From Cyclospora cayetanensis (Eukaryota; Apicomplexa; Conoidasida; Eucoccidiorida; Eimeriidae), in NCBI RefSeq assembly GCF_002999335.1, contig NW_020312136.1:269412-333411 (forward strand): 64,000 nt of DNA, read 5' to 3'. Below are positions 10,594-22,600 of the stretch, piece by piece (the stretch's first letter is position 1; each line of letters starts with the position of its first letter). The notes beneath the pieces are model-generated. The model was not told the origin of the DNA and made no database searches. It was given only the letters and a program-made list of their open reading frames with translations. The position numbers were made by a program, and so were the translations under genes.

Positions 10594-11640
10594 TTACGTA
10601 TCGCGTTTGTTTCTTCGTTTCCTTGTTAGTTCAGATGCCAGGAGGATAGTCTCTCTAGGGGACAAATCAGGGTTCTGCTCTTTAACAAGTAGCACCAAGT
10701 CCATATCCGGCTTCTGTTTCGTTTGCGAGGCCGTTATCTCCTTTTCAGAACGTTCTCCCTCATTCTCCCCACTGACTTTGTCGCTGCCGTCAGCCACCTG
10801 CTCCTTCGTTTCTGCGTCGTGGTTCCCAGCTTGGGAAGCACTGCCTTCTGCGCCTACTGACTCGGATTCTGAGATATTGGTGGAGGGCACCGGGGAAGCG
10901 GAAGGCCCATCCAAACGCTCTCGCTCTGGAATGTTGCGACTGATGTGCTTCAGCAGCTGCGAAATTTTCACTATCAAACTGTCGATGTACGCCACGAGGG
11001 CGGGAGTATCATAGTCTTTAAGTTCATACCTGTAGCCGTCTAGCAAATCCAAGAAATGCTTCAGTTCTTCTTCCGCTCCTTCATCTCTTCCACCCTTGTC
11101 ACTCCTCTCTATATCCTCGAATCCCGATTCTATGGTCCGCAGCTCTGCGCTGATCGCTTCCCGCCGTAGTGCCACATGAGCCCGTAGTGAGCTTTCTGCT
11201 GCTTTCTTCCGCCTAGAGGAGGACCATGTCAAGAGTTCCTTAAGAATGATAATTGCCGCATACGCAAGAAATAGTGCCATCCCATTGGCTAAAACGTCTC
11301 CCCAGAATCCCCGAGGTTCAAGCTGCGCCTCCTTGAACTGTATGGGCACCTCAGTGACGTTTCCTTTTTCATCCACGAATCGGAAAGTCATCGTTGGCGG
11401 CGAGGGAGGCTGTAGCTCGTGTGGCTGCTCTACAGTGTGCTCCTGTCGAAAACCATCAGGGTCGGGGCGCCCAGAGGGATACTCTGTGGGGGGAAAATCA
11501 TCGAGTCCAAGGGAAGTGTGCCTTGTACCTTCAGTAACCAAGGGTTCTGCAACGTTTACAGCGGCACCTTGGGCCTTTTTCGCTAGAAAGAGAGGCACCA
11601 GCCCGAGAAAGAAGAGCAGGAGACGGTTGAAAACCCCCAT
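10594..11640 (-). CDS. Signal-peptide, single-TM type I membrane protein of unknown function
   Basis: An intronless gene of 348 aa, starting at the ATG at 11640. The N terminus (residues 1-25) has a basic residue then FNRLLLFFLGLVPLFLA, a clear signal peptide. Residues 26-112 are a Pro-rich, probably lumenal stretch containing MTFRFVDEKGNVTEVPIQF. A transmembrane helix lies at about 115-137 (MALFLAYAAIIILKELL), followed by a basic stop-transfer (SSRRKKA). The remaining roughly 200 residues are charged and predicted helical, with an acidic/Ser-rich stretch near 275-325 and a basic end (KRRNKRDT). I do not recognise the family. The topology suggests a type I protein of the secretory pathway with a large cytosolic tail. 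The upstream part of the open frame (to 11883) begins at a GTG and is not needed. Confidence 0.75.
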   Translation of the reverse strand: MGVFNRLLLFFLGLVPLFLAKKAQGAAVNVAEPLVTEGTRHTSLGLDDFPPTEYPSGRPDPDGFRQEHTVEQPHELQPPSPPTMTFRFVDEKGNVTEVPIQFKEAQLEPRGFWGDVLANGMALFLAYAAIIILKELLTWSSSRRKKAAESSLRAHVALRREAISAELRTIESGFEDIERSDKGGRDEGAEEELKHFLDLLDGYRYELKDYDTPALVAYIDSLIVKISQLLKHISRNIPERERLDGPSASPVPSTNISESESVGAEGSASQAGNHDAETKEQVADGSDKVSGENEGERSEKEITASQTKQKPDMDLVLLVKEQNPDLSPRETILLASELTRKRRNKRDT

Positions 11641-12378
11641 TTTACGGAGAGAGGGGGCTAAAGGCCGCAGTGGCCGCCCCTTACAAAAGTGAGCGGGCTC
11701 AAAGAAACGGAACTGCGGAAGCAGGCACTCAGAAAGCCCCCAATGGCCGCTTGAGGTATAGGAATAATATTGGCTTTCTCTGGGAGGTGCTGACAGGGGT
11801 AGCTTTCTCTTTAGTTGCCTGTGAGGATGTCTCTGTGCGTGCTCCTGCCCAGTAGAAGGACCGCTCTTGACTGTCATTGACATCTACAGATTCTGTTCCT
11901 CTCTGGCCAGAACACCATCCAAAGCAGCATTTCCACTCGTTGAATGGAAGGCAAAAATAGAAGATCCTAAGCAATGAAGCAAGCGAGCAGCGTATACTAG
12001 ACGTTACGAAGTTCTTGTAGAGGGGGGCCTCGTGGCAGCGACCTCGCTAGGCCTACCAAACCCAGGATGCACGCGGCACGTTATGCGTGGTACAGAGAGT
12101 TCTAGGTCTTGTAATGTCGATCGAAATTAGGATTAAAACCGTCCCTCTTTCTTCCGAGCTCGGTAAGCATGGCAAGAGCGTCCACGAGCTGCGGCTGATG
12201 GGAACGAAGCCAGTGCATCGATCCATCCGCAACAGCGCTGGGACGCTAGTCGCTTCCCTTATATTGTGGCGTCTACATTTTTCAAGACTTCACAAAATTT
12301 TTGGCTCGAGTCTCTTAATGGCCTTCAATGTTTTTACCTAGCATCTGCTTATCCACAAACACCACGGGCCGCCTCCTC
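11641..12378. other. Intergenic region upstream of membrane-protein gene
   Basis: This holds the presumed promoter of the minus-strand membrane-protein gene and the 5' flank of tRNA-Arg. I see no coding exon with support. Confidence 0.45.
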
Positions 12379-12451
12379 AGGCCGATAGTTCAGTTGGATA
12401 GAATGCCCGGCTACGGACCGGGTGGTCGTGGGTTCGAATCCTGCTCGGCCT
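12379..12451 (+). tRNA. tRNA-Arg (anticodon ACG)
   Basis: A 73-nt cloverleaf. The acceptor AGGCCGA pairs with TCGGCCT (7/7). The D stem is GTTC/GAAT and the anticodon stem CCCGG/CCGGG holds loop CTACGGA with anticodon ACG. The T arm GTGGG/CCTGC carries TTCGAAT. The internal A box (TAGTTCAGTTGGA) and B box (GGTTCGAATCC) fit RNA polymerase III promoters. There is no intron and CCA is not encoded. A T-rich stretch follows within about 15 bases, but no strong T4 terminator sits right at the end. A34 would be read as inosine, decoding CGU, CGC and CGA. Confidence 0.96.
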
Positions 12452-13227
12452 AATTCTTTATCTTTGTCCTCTACAGCCTATTTGTCATATTCTTCTTTCT
12501 CTCATCAGCTCGCTTACCTGTGCGATATTGAGATTCTAGCCTTTCGCATACCCGAAGCTTTCCCTATTGCATGCGCCGCAGTGTCGAGGGGGGCCTCCCC
12601 GAGCCCGTAATCGGAACAACCTTCACCCAAACACAGCTCTAGCTGTGACCTTGCAACAGAGATACTGAAACTCACAGTCTTCCCCTTGTTATTTCACTCT
12701 ACACGAGCTTTGGAGGGCCTTCACACGCACCCCAGGGGAAACGCAAAAGGGCCGCTTCCTCCTCGGCGTCTGGTCCTGTAGTTCAAGGGATCGAGTCCAT
12801 CATCAAAGAGAAGGTGCATTTCGGGTGGCACATTTCATGCACTGCGAAGCTCGGTGCCCTCGTCTGAAGGCGCTTTGCTGCTGTTGACGCCTACAGTGTG
12901 ACCCTGCAAGCCTTCAAATTGCCATAGAGAGATGCCTCTGTAGGACAGATACGAGGAGGACGGCATCCAGGCATGAGGCCACTGGCTGCCGCTTTTTAAA
13001 AGCGGCAAGCGCAGTAAAAGGAGCTGCCCTTTGTTTCCTTCCCTCCGTCGCCTCAACCCCTGCTTCCCCCCCGGACCCTACACCACACCACCGCTGCTTT
13101 CAATTGTGGCTCCCCCTCAATTTTTACGCCCTCTCCTCCCCGTTGCGTGCTTTCCGACTCGCTTCATCTTCCCCTCTCCTTGCAGGGGCGCGCACAAGAA
13201 GTGCCCTGGTCCCTGCATCCGAGAAAG
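12452..13227. other. 5' flank of capping enzyme gene
   Basis: No gene seen. The last 200 bases are pyrimidine-rich (CCCTCC, CTCCCC tracts), consistent with a promoter or 5' UTR of the downstream capping enzyme. Confidence 0.4.
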
Positions 13228-13740
13228 ATGTACCTTAGCAGCAGTAATGACTGGTCGGATAGGCAGCTAACCTCGCGTCCAACTAGCCACCCTGCACCCC
13301 CTGAAGCGTCCCCCCCTTTCCGTGATGCAGAGGCTATAAAGCCCTCAACTCGGACTGACGAGCAGCTTCCCCTCCCCGGCCTGTTGGAGGGTGAAGATGC
13401 CTCGCGATTCAGCACAGCCTCTGCTATAGCCGTAAAGGCTGTCGTAAAGAAAATCCTGCGATGGAAGCGAGATGGCTTCCCAGGAGGGCAGCCAGTATCC
13501 CTCAGCCTGCAGAACGTCACGGGTACGTGCAGTTTGTGCGCTGCTGTGCAATCTCTATGCCCTGACTTTGGATGTTTGCGCGTATCGCTTTGGCATGCGC
13601 ACTTGGCCGCAGCCTCCTGCCCCCTATTGCTCTTGCGTATGCGTGTGGCATCTCTTTGTTTCTGTCGAAAAAATTCGAGTCCTCATCTCTCCCCCACGCT
13701 CAGATGCACCGCAGATAGGCAATGTGAACGTTCAGCCTTC

Positions 13741-13774
<34 letters not shown>

Positions 13775-16625
13775 TCAGCCTTTATATATATGTATATATA
13801 TATGCTAGGGAACTTTTCCCCTATGCCTCCTGCTGCCCTTGTTGCTGCTCTCGAGCTCGTGTTGCCGCCTTCTGCTTTCCCTTGAGCGACTGTTTGCTGC
13901 AGAGCTTTTTCGAAATCCGTATGTAGCGTGTGAAAAAACCGACGGCATCCGCTTTCTCCTCTACGGCTCGAATAGGCGAATTTACCTCATTGGCCGTCGC
14001 GATGAGGTGCACCTACTACACCCACGCACAAACGTTCAGCGACTCTGAGGCATCTGCGTGGCTTTGCTGCGTTCTTTGGCTCCTGTTGTTCGCTATCGTT
14101 GGCGTTTCTTTTGCTGAAGCTCTAGTTGAAACCTGGGTTCTCTAGTGGTTCGGGATGAGGCATTCACAGGAGAGAAGCGGCAGTTTTTGGTGCCGTGATA
14201 GAAACAGCGGCAGCGCCTGCTGCAGCAGCAGGCTTGGGGTGCTCCCGTTCTTCTGGTTTTTCTCCGGGGTGTCCTATCCACTCAATCTGCTGTTTGTTTG
14301 GGGTTGAAGGGAGAAGTGGAGAGAGGGGAGATTGCCGCTGTGCTACTTCTGCTTGCCTACCTTGCTATAAAGAGATCCGCAAACTGTGCCCTTCGGTCGG
14401 GGATCCTGGGTTTGTGTTTTATATGGCGTCTGTCTGCAGTTACTGTCCTTCCCAGGCACTCTCTTTTCGCCTTGCACTGCCTCTATGTAGTGCGGCACAC
14501 GTCCCTTGCTGCATCGGCCTGTTTTCTCCTTGCAGGTGCGCGAGGTAGCAGAAATGTATCTTCCCAGGGCAGTCGATCTGCGGGAGGCTCAAGAAATGAC
14601 GCTTTTGGATGGAGAGCTGGTCATGGTGCGCATCTAGTGCTAGAGGAGCTTTCTCCTAAGAAGAGGGGTGTCATGCCATCTTCTTGACCGCTTTCCTGCG
14701 GTGTTTGTAAGTGTGTGCTACTGTGTGTGTGTTTGTTACGGTGTGTAAGTGTGTGTTTTACTGTGTGTGTGTTTGTTACGGTGTGTAAGCGTTCGTGTTA
14801 CTGTGTGTGTTACTGTGTGTAAATTTGTGTGTTACTGTGTGTAGATTTGTGTGTTACTGTGTGTGTAAGTGTGTGTGTTTTTTTCTGAAGGACCGACGGG
14901 AGGGTGGCGGCTTTCTATGGCGCTATTTGATCTATGACTGCATGTGTCTTGAAGGCGATGAGGAGCTGCAACGAATGAATCTTTTGCGTCGTTTACAGGC
15001 AGCAAAAAAGTTTGTCACAGAGCCGCTGGCGCGTCTTAGGGAAGTGCAGCGACGGCAGGCACCCGATGCCTCACGGAGTTTGTCCGCAGACTCGCAGCAA
15101 CCATGCGGATTGGAATATATGGCGAATGGAGGTTTCTCCGGCCTTGCGCCAGCAGAATCTGCTCAGAAGAATCCCCCTTTGGAGATATATCTGAAGGCAA
15201 GGCAGTGGGAGGAGACAAGAGCTTCTGTACTGAAGTCTTGCCTCTGCGCGCCCTGTCTGCTTCGTTTGTTTGGTCCTTTTGTTTGGATAAGGCCGTTTGT
15301 CCTAAGCATGTATTCCGTTTTTCTTTGGTGCTTCCGTTGTTCGCTTTGGCAGCGTGTTGTGGGGGTGTGCGAGGGCGCGCGCGTCTCAATGGGTGTCGGT
15401 TGGCTTGTTGTGTATAACTGTCTTGTAGGACTTTTTTGAGATATTTGACTTGGAGGCGATTCGGCGAATGGCGCTGCGGCTCCCACATCCCTCGGACGGC
15501 ATCATCTTTACCCCTGTGAAGCTTCCCTACGTGACGGGGACATGCCCTCTCCTGCTCAAGTGGAAGCCCCCACACCTTAATACGGTTCGCTGTGAAATGG
15601 GGGAAGGCAGGCGGGGGGGGGTAGGGAGGGGAGGGGTAGAAGGTGCAAAATGACACACACACACACGTAAACACAGTAGCATAAACACACGCACGCAAGG
15701 ACGCACGCAAGGACGTGTACCGCACGATGGAGGCTCGTAGTTGCAGAGCGACGCTGCCGTTGATCATGCTGCATCAGGATGCAGTAGCGAAGGCGCTTCC
15801 GTTTTTGCGAGTGCCATGTAGCACATAGCCCCCCACGTGCAGAAAGAGTAGAGGACGTGGAAACTGAATTCGCAGTAGAAAGTGAGGGAAGGAAAGGAGG
15901 AAACGAGCAGGAGAAAGAAGAATACACCATGCGCATTGCCCTTTTAGAAGAGGGGGCAGTCCGTTAAAGGACTGTGTATCTTTGCCTGCTTCTCTGCAGG
16001 TTGATTTCAGCGTGGAACCTGTCTACGATTTGGAGGGGGTTCCCCAAATTTTTATTCTCTGCGCAGGGTACCGGGTAGGAGTTCTTCCGCTTGTCTAGCT
16101 GTATGAGACTCCCATCGACTTGCTGCCAGCCTCAAACCGCTTTCAGAAAGCGCATCCTGGCTGAATGAACGTTGCAGGACAGGCGAAGCACTTCTCAAGG
16201 AAGCATGCAACGCCCTCTGGAGCCCCTTACTTCCAGCTGCTGCACTCGCTGAGAGGGTGGCTCTCTTGAGGGTGGTGCCGATACAGGAGGCGTTCGCTTG
16301 TTGCGCAGGGGGTGAGGACCTTCGCGGGCCTAATTTTGGCACCTTATGGCGAGTTCTATAAGGAGTTGTACGAGATGGCGTGGTGAGGAGCTGTGCACGA
16401 GGGACGCGGGGGAAATCAAGGCACAAAAGGCAGACACAGGGGATATCGAAACGGCGGAGCAAGAGGGAAAGGCACCCATCAGGGATTACCTAGTGTGTGC
16501 TTGTAGATTAAATTAGCGATACAGTTTTTCCTGATTCTGCCCGAGGCCACTGCCATGCAATGCCTCTTGTATGTGCGGTGATGAATGTGTGTGTATACAC
16601 ATATATGTGCGGTGATGTATGTATA

Positions 16626-16685
<60 letters not shown>

Positions 16686-17795
16686 GTAATGTATGTGCGG
16701 TGATGTATGTGTGTGTGTATGTGCGGTGATGTATATATGTATATATGTATGCATGTAAATATATGTATCTATGTGGGAGTGTATTTGTGAGCATTGACAT
16801 GGTATGCCTCTTCGTATATCTGTGTATATGTGTTGACTGCCTTTTGTTTCGGCTGCAGCCGCGGAAGCGCGGGAGGGACAATTGTTGAGTGTTTCTGGCG
16901 CTCCTCTGCGCCGGTCTACACGTTTTATCCTGCATTACGAGAAAATCCGACTTCGCGAGAGGAGCAGAGATGGACTGCACGAAACCAGGGGCACCCCTTC
17001 TACGACTTTGATAGAGGGGAATGGAGAGAGGGTGGATGGGTTGCAGAGCGCATTCGAACCGTAAGCGTTGAGCCCGAGAGGGGCATGGACTTGATATCCC
17101 TTGTTTGAGAGGGAGGGGCGAAGCCACATATGTTGGAATTGGGTAGCGCAGTGTTCATGCGAGGCGCGCTGCCTTTAATTGGAATCTGTGAGGCAGCGGG
17201 GGTGCTGACGGAGCAGCGGCCGAAGATCAGTGCACCATAGCGATACCAGAGAGCATGAGCGGTTTTGAATGCATGATGCCAAAGAAGAGTTTTCATTCGT
17301 TTACTCACCATGTATTTCGTGTGGCACTGCTGTTGACGCAAATAATACGCGAGATACTTTCGGGGTTGTGTTGCAGGACAAGACAATGCCCAATGACATG
17401 CGGGTTCTCCTTAATGTCAAGCGCGTAAGGGAGACTCGTCTTATGTTAGAGTCTTTTGCTGCTTTTTGTATGTCTATTTTCTATCCAGTTAGCCGGAAGG
17501 GGGAGGAAGTATATGCAGGCCTTGTGTGCCCTCCCATGGCCTTTACGTCCACTGAATCTTTGTTTTTACTTTTGGGAGCTTTGGATGGAGGTTTTAAACG
17601 TGCGCTAGTCCTGCCTGCATGTGTTGGTATGTTGGCGATCAGAGCATTGATGACGGAGTTAGTTTCTCTGCTCTACAACAGGAGATCGAGCGATTCAAAA
17701 CACACAAGAAACGGCGCGTTGGTGATTCCTGCAAAGGAGTGCCGCAGGAGGAAGCAGATGCCGAGGAGGGGGCAGAACTGCGTAACCGCAGCTAA
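13228..17795 (+). CDS. mRNA guanylyltransferase (capping enzyme)
   Basis: Transfers GMP from GTP to the diphosphate end of nascent mRNA in the nucleus. Nine exons: 13228-13522, 13903-14006, 14536-14625, 14891-15196, 15429-15584, 16000-16067, 16859-17060, 17377-17424 and 17643-17795. All phases agree and give about 473 aa, the size of yeast guanylyltransferase. Motif I is EKTDGIRF with nucleophile Lys110. Motif III is TLLDGELV (about 155-162), motif [15 protein letters not shown] (about 287-299) and motif [13 protein letters not shown] (about 306-317). The C-terminal OB-fold motif [15 protein letters not shown] spans exons 7-8. There is no RNA triphosphatase domain, as in fungi and other apicomplexans where that enzyme is separate. 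Intron 4 has a GC donor (AAG|GCAAGG). The exon 2 donor GTGCAC is weak and could be off. Introns hold TA and GT repeat arrays. Confidence 0.93.
13741..13806. repeat. (TA)n repeat in capping enzyme intron 1
   Basis: Two TATA runs are separated by a short TCAGCC-containing spacer that itself occurs twice. Confidence 0.9.
14703..14880 (+). repeat. GT-rich minisatellite in capping enzyme intron 3
   Basis: Degenerate units of GTGTGTTACT and GTGTGTAAGT run almost to the exon 4 acceptor. Many units contain GTAAGT-like or GTGTGT decoy donors. Confidence 0.9.
16572..16782. repeat. TA dinucleotide array flanked by TGTGCGGTGATGTA units
   Basis: About 30 TA units (16628-16682) lie between repeated TGCGGTGATGTATG sequences in capping enzyme intron 6. 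Confidence 0.9.
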
Positions 17796-19659
17796 TTTAT
17801 TGAATGAGCAGCCGCCTCTCACTTCGAAGGGAGTATCGAATGGCTGGATGTGTGTGCACATGGCTTGGTAGCGCTTCTAGCAGCAGCCCTGCTGGATGCA
17901 GTAGACCAGTCCTTTGCTATATGAACTTGTAGTAGAAGTGATTGGTGGAATTGTTAGTCCTGATTTAACGGGTTCACCTTGAGAGAGAGAGAAAGAGAGA
18001 CGCAACAAGCTGGTTCTTGGTACGCAAAGCGATACACTGACCTTTGCCAATGTGCGGAATAGAGGGCCAAGCAAACAGGATAGATAGCGTAGGGTGCTGG
18101 CTTACTCTATAGGGGGCAACCCAAGGTGCGTGAGTTTGCACTTAATCGTACAGCCGAGTTTGACTCCATTGAGCATGTTCACCAAACGAAGATGTGCTGG
18201 ATCTCCTTTAGTGTTAGCCGGCCCTGCTAAGCAGCGCGGCTTTTAGGCTTAAGATTAGGTTTTTCTCCATATTAATCCCAGCTTGCTAATGGTCTCACGC
18301 AGACGCAGGCATTTAAAGCCCAAGTTGTCCTCTTCCGCTCTCTCGAGGGCACGTAGAGTTTAGCGGATGTTTACATAGGGAAGAGATTTTGGAGTCCGGC
18401 TACGCAGCGCACAGGGAGGAAGGTGCTTTTTACCTGCATCTTTCGGGTATTCGAAAGAAACAGCGTGTGAGCATTTCGGCTGAGGATACACATCAGCACG
18501 CATAGGGGAATGAATGGAGGTCGCTCTCCTAATTTGCAAAGTCCAGGGGGGGCTGGATCACGCGCCAACATACAGAGGCAAGACAGAAATAGCGCCGCAT
18601 GCTAACGTGAATTAGTGAGAGATACGCTCGTCGTTAACTCCTCAACCATCTGGCGGGGTGTGTATGTGTATGTGTGGCAAAAAGACACAAGTCGGCCTGC
18701 CGGTGTTGCGGCATGCTGCAAGGGTATTTTGTTTGTCGCCCTCCTCTTGAATGCGAGTCGGCAAGACTACTCGGCGTTCTGGAAGCTGCTAAGCTCAGTG
18801 TCATTTCTCTCTGTGTGTGTTGCCATTAACTCGTGCCGAGTGCGCGGCTCGCGTACCCCGTCAAGCCTGAAGTTTCAGCAAGCATTGACAGCAGGCAGCC
18901 CACCTGCCCATATAAGGACGTGAAGCTTCTTCATTGTTTCTGGGGGTGGAACAGGGGACAAAAGTTTATCTCTCTACCTAGCGCGCACCAGTAGAGAGGA
19001 GAAGCAGTCTCATAAGATAACCCCCATAGAGGAGTGCCCCACCTCGGTCGGTGTGACGCTCTCTTAGTACCGGTGTATCGCACCTTCACCACCCACTTCA
19101 TCCTAATTGATTTAAGAACTGGCCTCTAGATGTATAAGCCACCTCACAAAATGGGCACTGCTACAACCGAAGGTCGCGAGACAACACCACCTACCAAGGA
19201 GGGGAAAGAATTTCAAACGGTGCTGTATGTGTCTCAAACAAACGCTCCAATGCGTTGGATTTAAATAAAGGTACTCATGAAATTCGCTAATTTGGCCTGT
19301 ATACTTCCCACGAGGCATAATAGGGGCTGCATTCCACGGAGCAGGCTCGACAGCCAGCAAACAGCCATGCCCCCAGAGTTCCTAGTCCCACCATGCCGAT
19401 GGCCACCGCGAATCCGCTGCATGCAGCTACCACAAAGTCCAACAAACCTCCATGTATTCGACTTTATGAAGACTGCGTTGCAACACCGCTGAGATTGGTC
19501 TCCAGACGGAGGCTTTTCCTCCGGATTTTTCCCCTCTAGGGGGCCCCCTCCCCCCGCCCCCCTCGAACAGAAGTATTCGTGCATCTTGTTGTTTCTTCTG
19601 TTCATTGCTTTCGTTATGCTTCCAGATCACGTTCTTTTCGCAAATGGAAATACTTCAGG
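17796..19659. other. Intergenic region without a recognisable gene
   Basis: Roughly 1.9 kb between two same-strand genes. Open frames stay below about 110 codons and show no domain or convincing splice pairs. The region is closer to balanced base composition than the coding blocks. Confidence 0.4.
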
Positions 19660-22600
19660 ATGAGCCCTGTTAGGTCCAGCAGCGCGCTGCAGGCGCCCGC
19701 CGACACCCCGGGGTGTACGGCTCCAAAGGGCCTTCAGAGCGACATGGATACAGTGAATGACATGCAGCTTTCTGTCCTCTTGCACTCACTGGCTGCCTTC
19801 GCTCATGGCCTCTGCAGGCTTGCGAAGCGCGCAGATGCCTTGGCGAGGCCCCTTGACGGTCCCCAGCCACGACTCCATCCCTCTCAAGACAGTGCTCACA
19901 TTGCTGCAGCGGAGAACCTCTTTAAAGACTTTTGTGACGCCTTGTCACTTTCCAGCTTGCCTCTGAGCCGGATGCAACTCCCCCTCCTCCATAATGACGT
20001 CCTGGACGCTCTCACTCCGTGGCAGGCTGCAGGTGTCGACCGGTGGGTAGCCACACCGAAGAAAGGGTCTGCTCTGTCTTTCCCCTCCACAGATCCTTTT
20101 GCCTTCGCAGAAGCTCTTCAGCAACTACATGAACAGCTGCTGCAGTTGGTCACTCCCGGAGACGCTCACGGCCTCTCCAAAGCCTCGCTCCCCCCCACGC
20201 GGATCAGACGGTGGGTGAGACGCAGTAGCGGCAAGGAGGCGTAAAGACAACAGCGGATGCAGAACAGTCTCATTGCTTTCACTTGCTGAGCATAAGTCTC
20301 TCATTCTCCAACTTCCCCCCACCCCTCGCTTCTCTTCTTACTCCGTTTCTTTCCTTCAACTAGCACCGTCTCGGTGGCTGCTGGAACTTCTCTGCCGGGC
20401 TTTCGAATGTGCTGTCTTTTCGCCGGGATAGGAGCGCCGCTCTCACTATTTCGGGGGGACTACTTCGCCTAGTAAAACTCCTCTGAACATATGTACTCAT
20501 ACATACATACAAAATTCATGTATACAAAATTCATATGTACAAAATACATACACACAAAATACATACATACATACATGCTCACACGAAATATACACATACA
20601 TATATATACACACACACACATGAATACACATACATACACATATACATACCTATGCATTTACGCACATACCATATGCACACATTCCTTCGCCTATGTGCAT
20701 TGAGCCAGGCGTGCTCTCTCCGTCCTTCGCCCCCGTCGCGATCTGCATTCCTCTCCTTCTGCGCCCATATGTATCTTTCCGCGGGTTCTGCATTCCTGTG
20801 GCTTGCCTTATCTTCAGATGCCCTTTTCACGACCATTCTTTACAGGAGCAGCGGTGTCGGCAGCATCAGGGGCCTCGCCGGGGTACCCCGGAGAGTCCAT
20901 CTTCCCGTGAGACGTTTTCTCGCGTTGCCCGTCTATTCCGCTTTTGCTGCCGTGTCAGGAACAGTAGTCTCTTGTACTCCGCCTTTTTGATGCTCGCATG
21001 CTGCAGCTCTGGCGGCAAGGAAGACCGATTTCTGCATTTCCTTGCATCTGTCTGGCTGCTCTGCGACGAGGCCGACGACGCGCTCGAGACGGTAAATCCC
21101 ACGGATTCAAGCACGTGGCAAGCAGCCACGGGAAATTCCAAGAGGGGGGGACCCCTTGCTGAGCCCTCTCTAGCTCCCGAGGAGAAGGGGTATGATCCTC
21201 ATGGGGAACTTCTCAGCAGCGTCTCGGATGGGGAAGGCGGCCTCCCAGCAGCTACTGTGCCTGCAGAAGGAGAGGCACCCTCCGTGCGTCGAAGTAAGGG
21301 AGGTGAACGGAGCTTCCGCCGCCTCTTGAGCGGAGCTGCGCTTTCCCGTTCGACTACAAAGCTGCCCTTCTCGTGGAAAAGAGACGCCTTCTCTGCCTCT
21401 CCCGGAGGAACCCCTTCAAGGACGCTAGAGCAGCCAAGCTTGCAGGGCACTTCAGGGATTTCCGAAACTGCAGGAACGCACTGTGCCTTGTTGGCCGTTT
21501 CTCGATGCCAGTGTGTTGCCTACATTCGCGGATTTGTCGCAAGCTTACTGCCGCCTCTCCTTTGGTCCTTCCTGAGCCGCACGTTGCTGCCGCCAGCAGC
21601 GCAGAGTCTCCCCCACCTCCTTGTCCCCGCCTTGGAAGAGGCGAAACGAAGCGGCCTCTTGCAAGAATGGCAGGCAGCTTGCGGGGAGGCGTCCTCCTTG
21701 GAACGGCAAGCGTGTTTCTCAACAAAGTGCGCACCAGACGGGAGGGACGAGGAAGAAGGGGGCACCTCGAGAGAGTCCTTCTTCCAGAGACTCCGTGAAC
21801 GGATCACACAGCTGGAAACAACAGACGCCGCAGTCCAACTCCGGGAAAGCTTTGGACTGGAGGACCTATTGCTCCTCTTTGCGGGCTCTAGCGAGGGAGG
21901 AAATCGCTGGGGAAGCACTTCTCAGCGGCGTCACAACAAGCGGCGGTCTATGGGATCGTCTGTTGCTGTATCGGCAGTGCTGCCGGAGAGTCTGAGACTT
22001 GACGGACGACAGCAGGGGGCCTCCGAGTCTGACGCCAACACCCTGCTGCGCTTCCTCCCGTCTTTCGCGGGAGGTTCTCTCTGTGCCTCTCTCCTGTCAA
22101 CACAGCAGCAACGCAGCCGCAGACTCGAGGCCTTCCTTGGGCATGCAGCGGACGCAACGGAGGCGTCAGAGGAACATGCGATGAGACAACAGCTCGAGGA
22201 GAGCGGCACTCTCCTCACCGCCTTCAGTGACGGGGAAGCAGCGGCCCCTGCCCGCTACCGAGAATACCTTATTATGCAGAGAGAGGCTCTCCCAGACGCC
22301 CCTTTCCTGACGACCGATGGCCTCCAAAGCCTTTGCGAACGGGTGCTTGCATGCTTTTGTTGCTATGCAGGCGCATGCGGGGGCTTGGAAGAGAGCGTGG
22401 CTGTGGCAGCTACCACTGCAGGGGAGGTGGTGACCTCGGAGCCTATTTCCGCAGTGGGAGGGGGGCCGCACGCCTCTTGTAAAGTGCTGGGGGTGTCTGA
22501 CTCGGCGGTAGCAGCAGAAGCAGCGCAGGGGGCTTTGTGGGCTCAGCAACAGCTGCTCCTACATCCGGATGGCCATGCGGCCCTCCTCTTAGCCGGCCTA

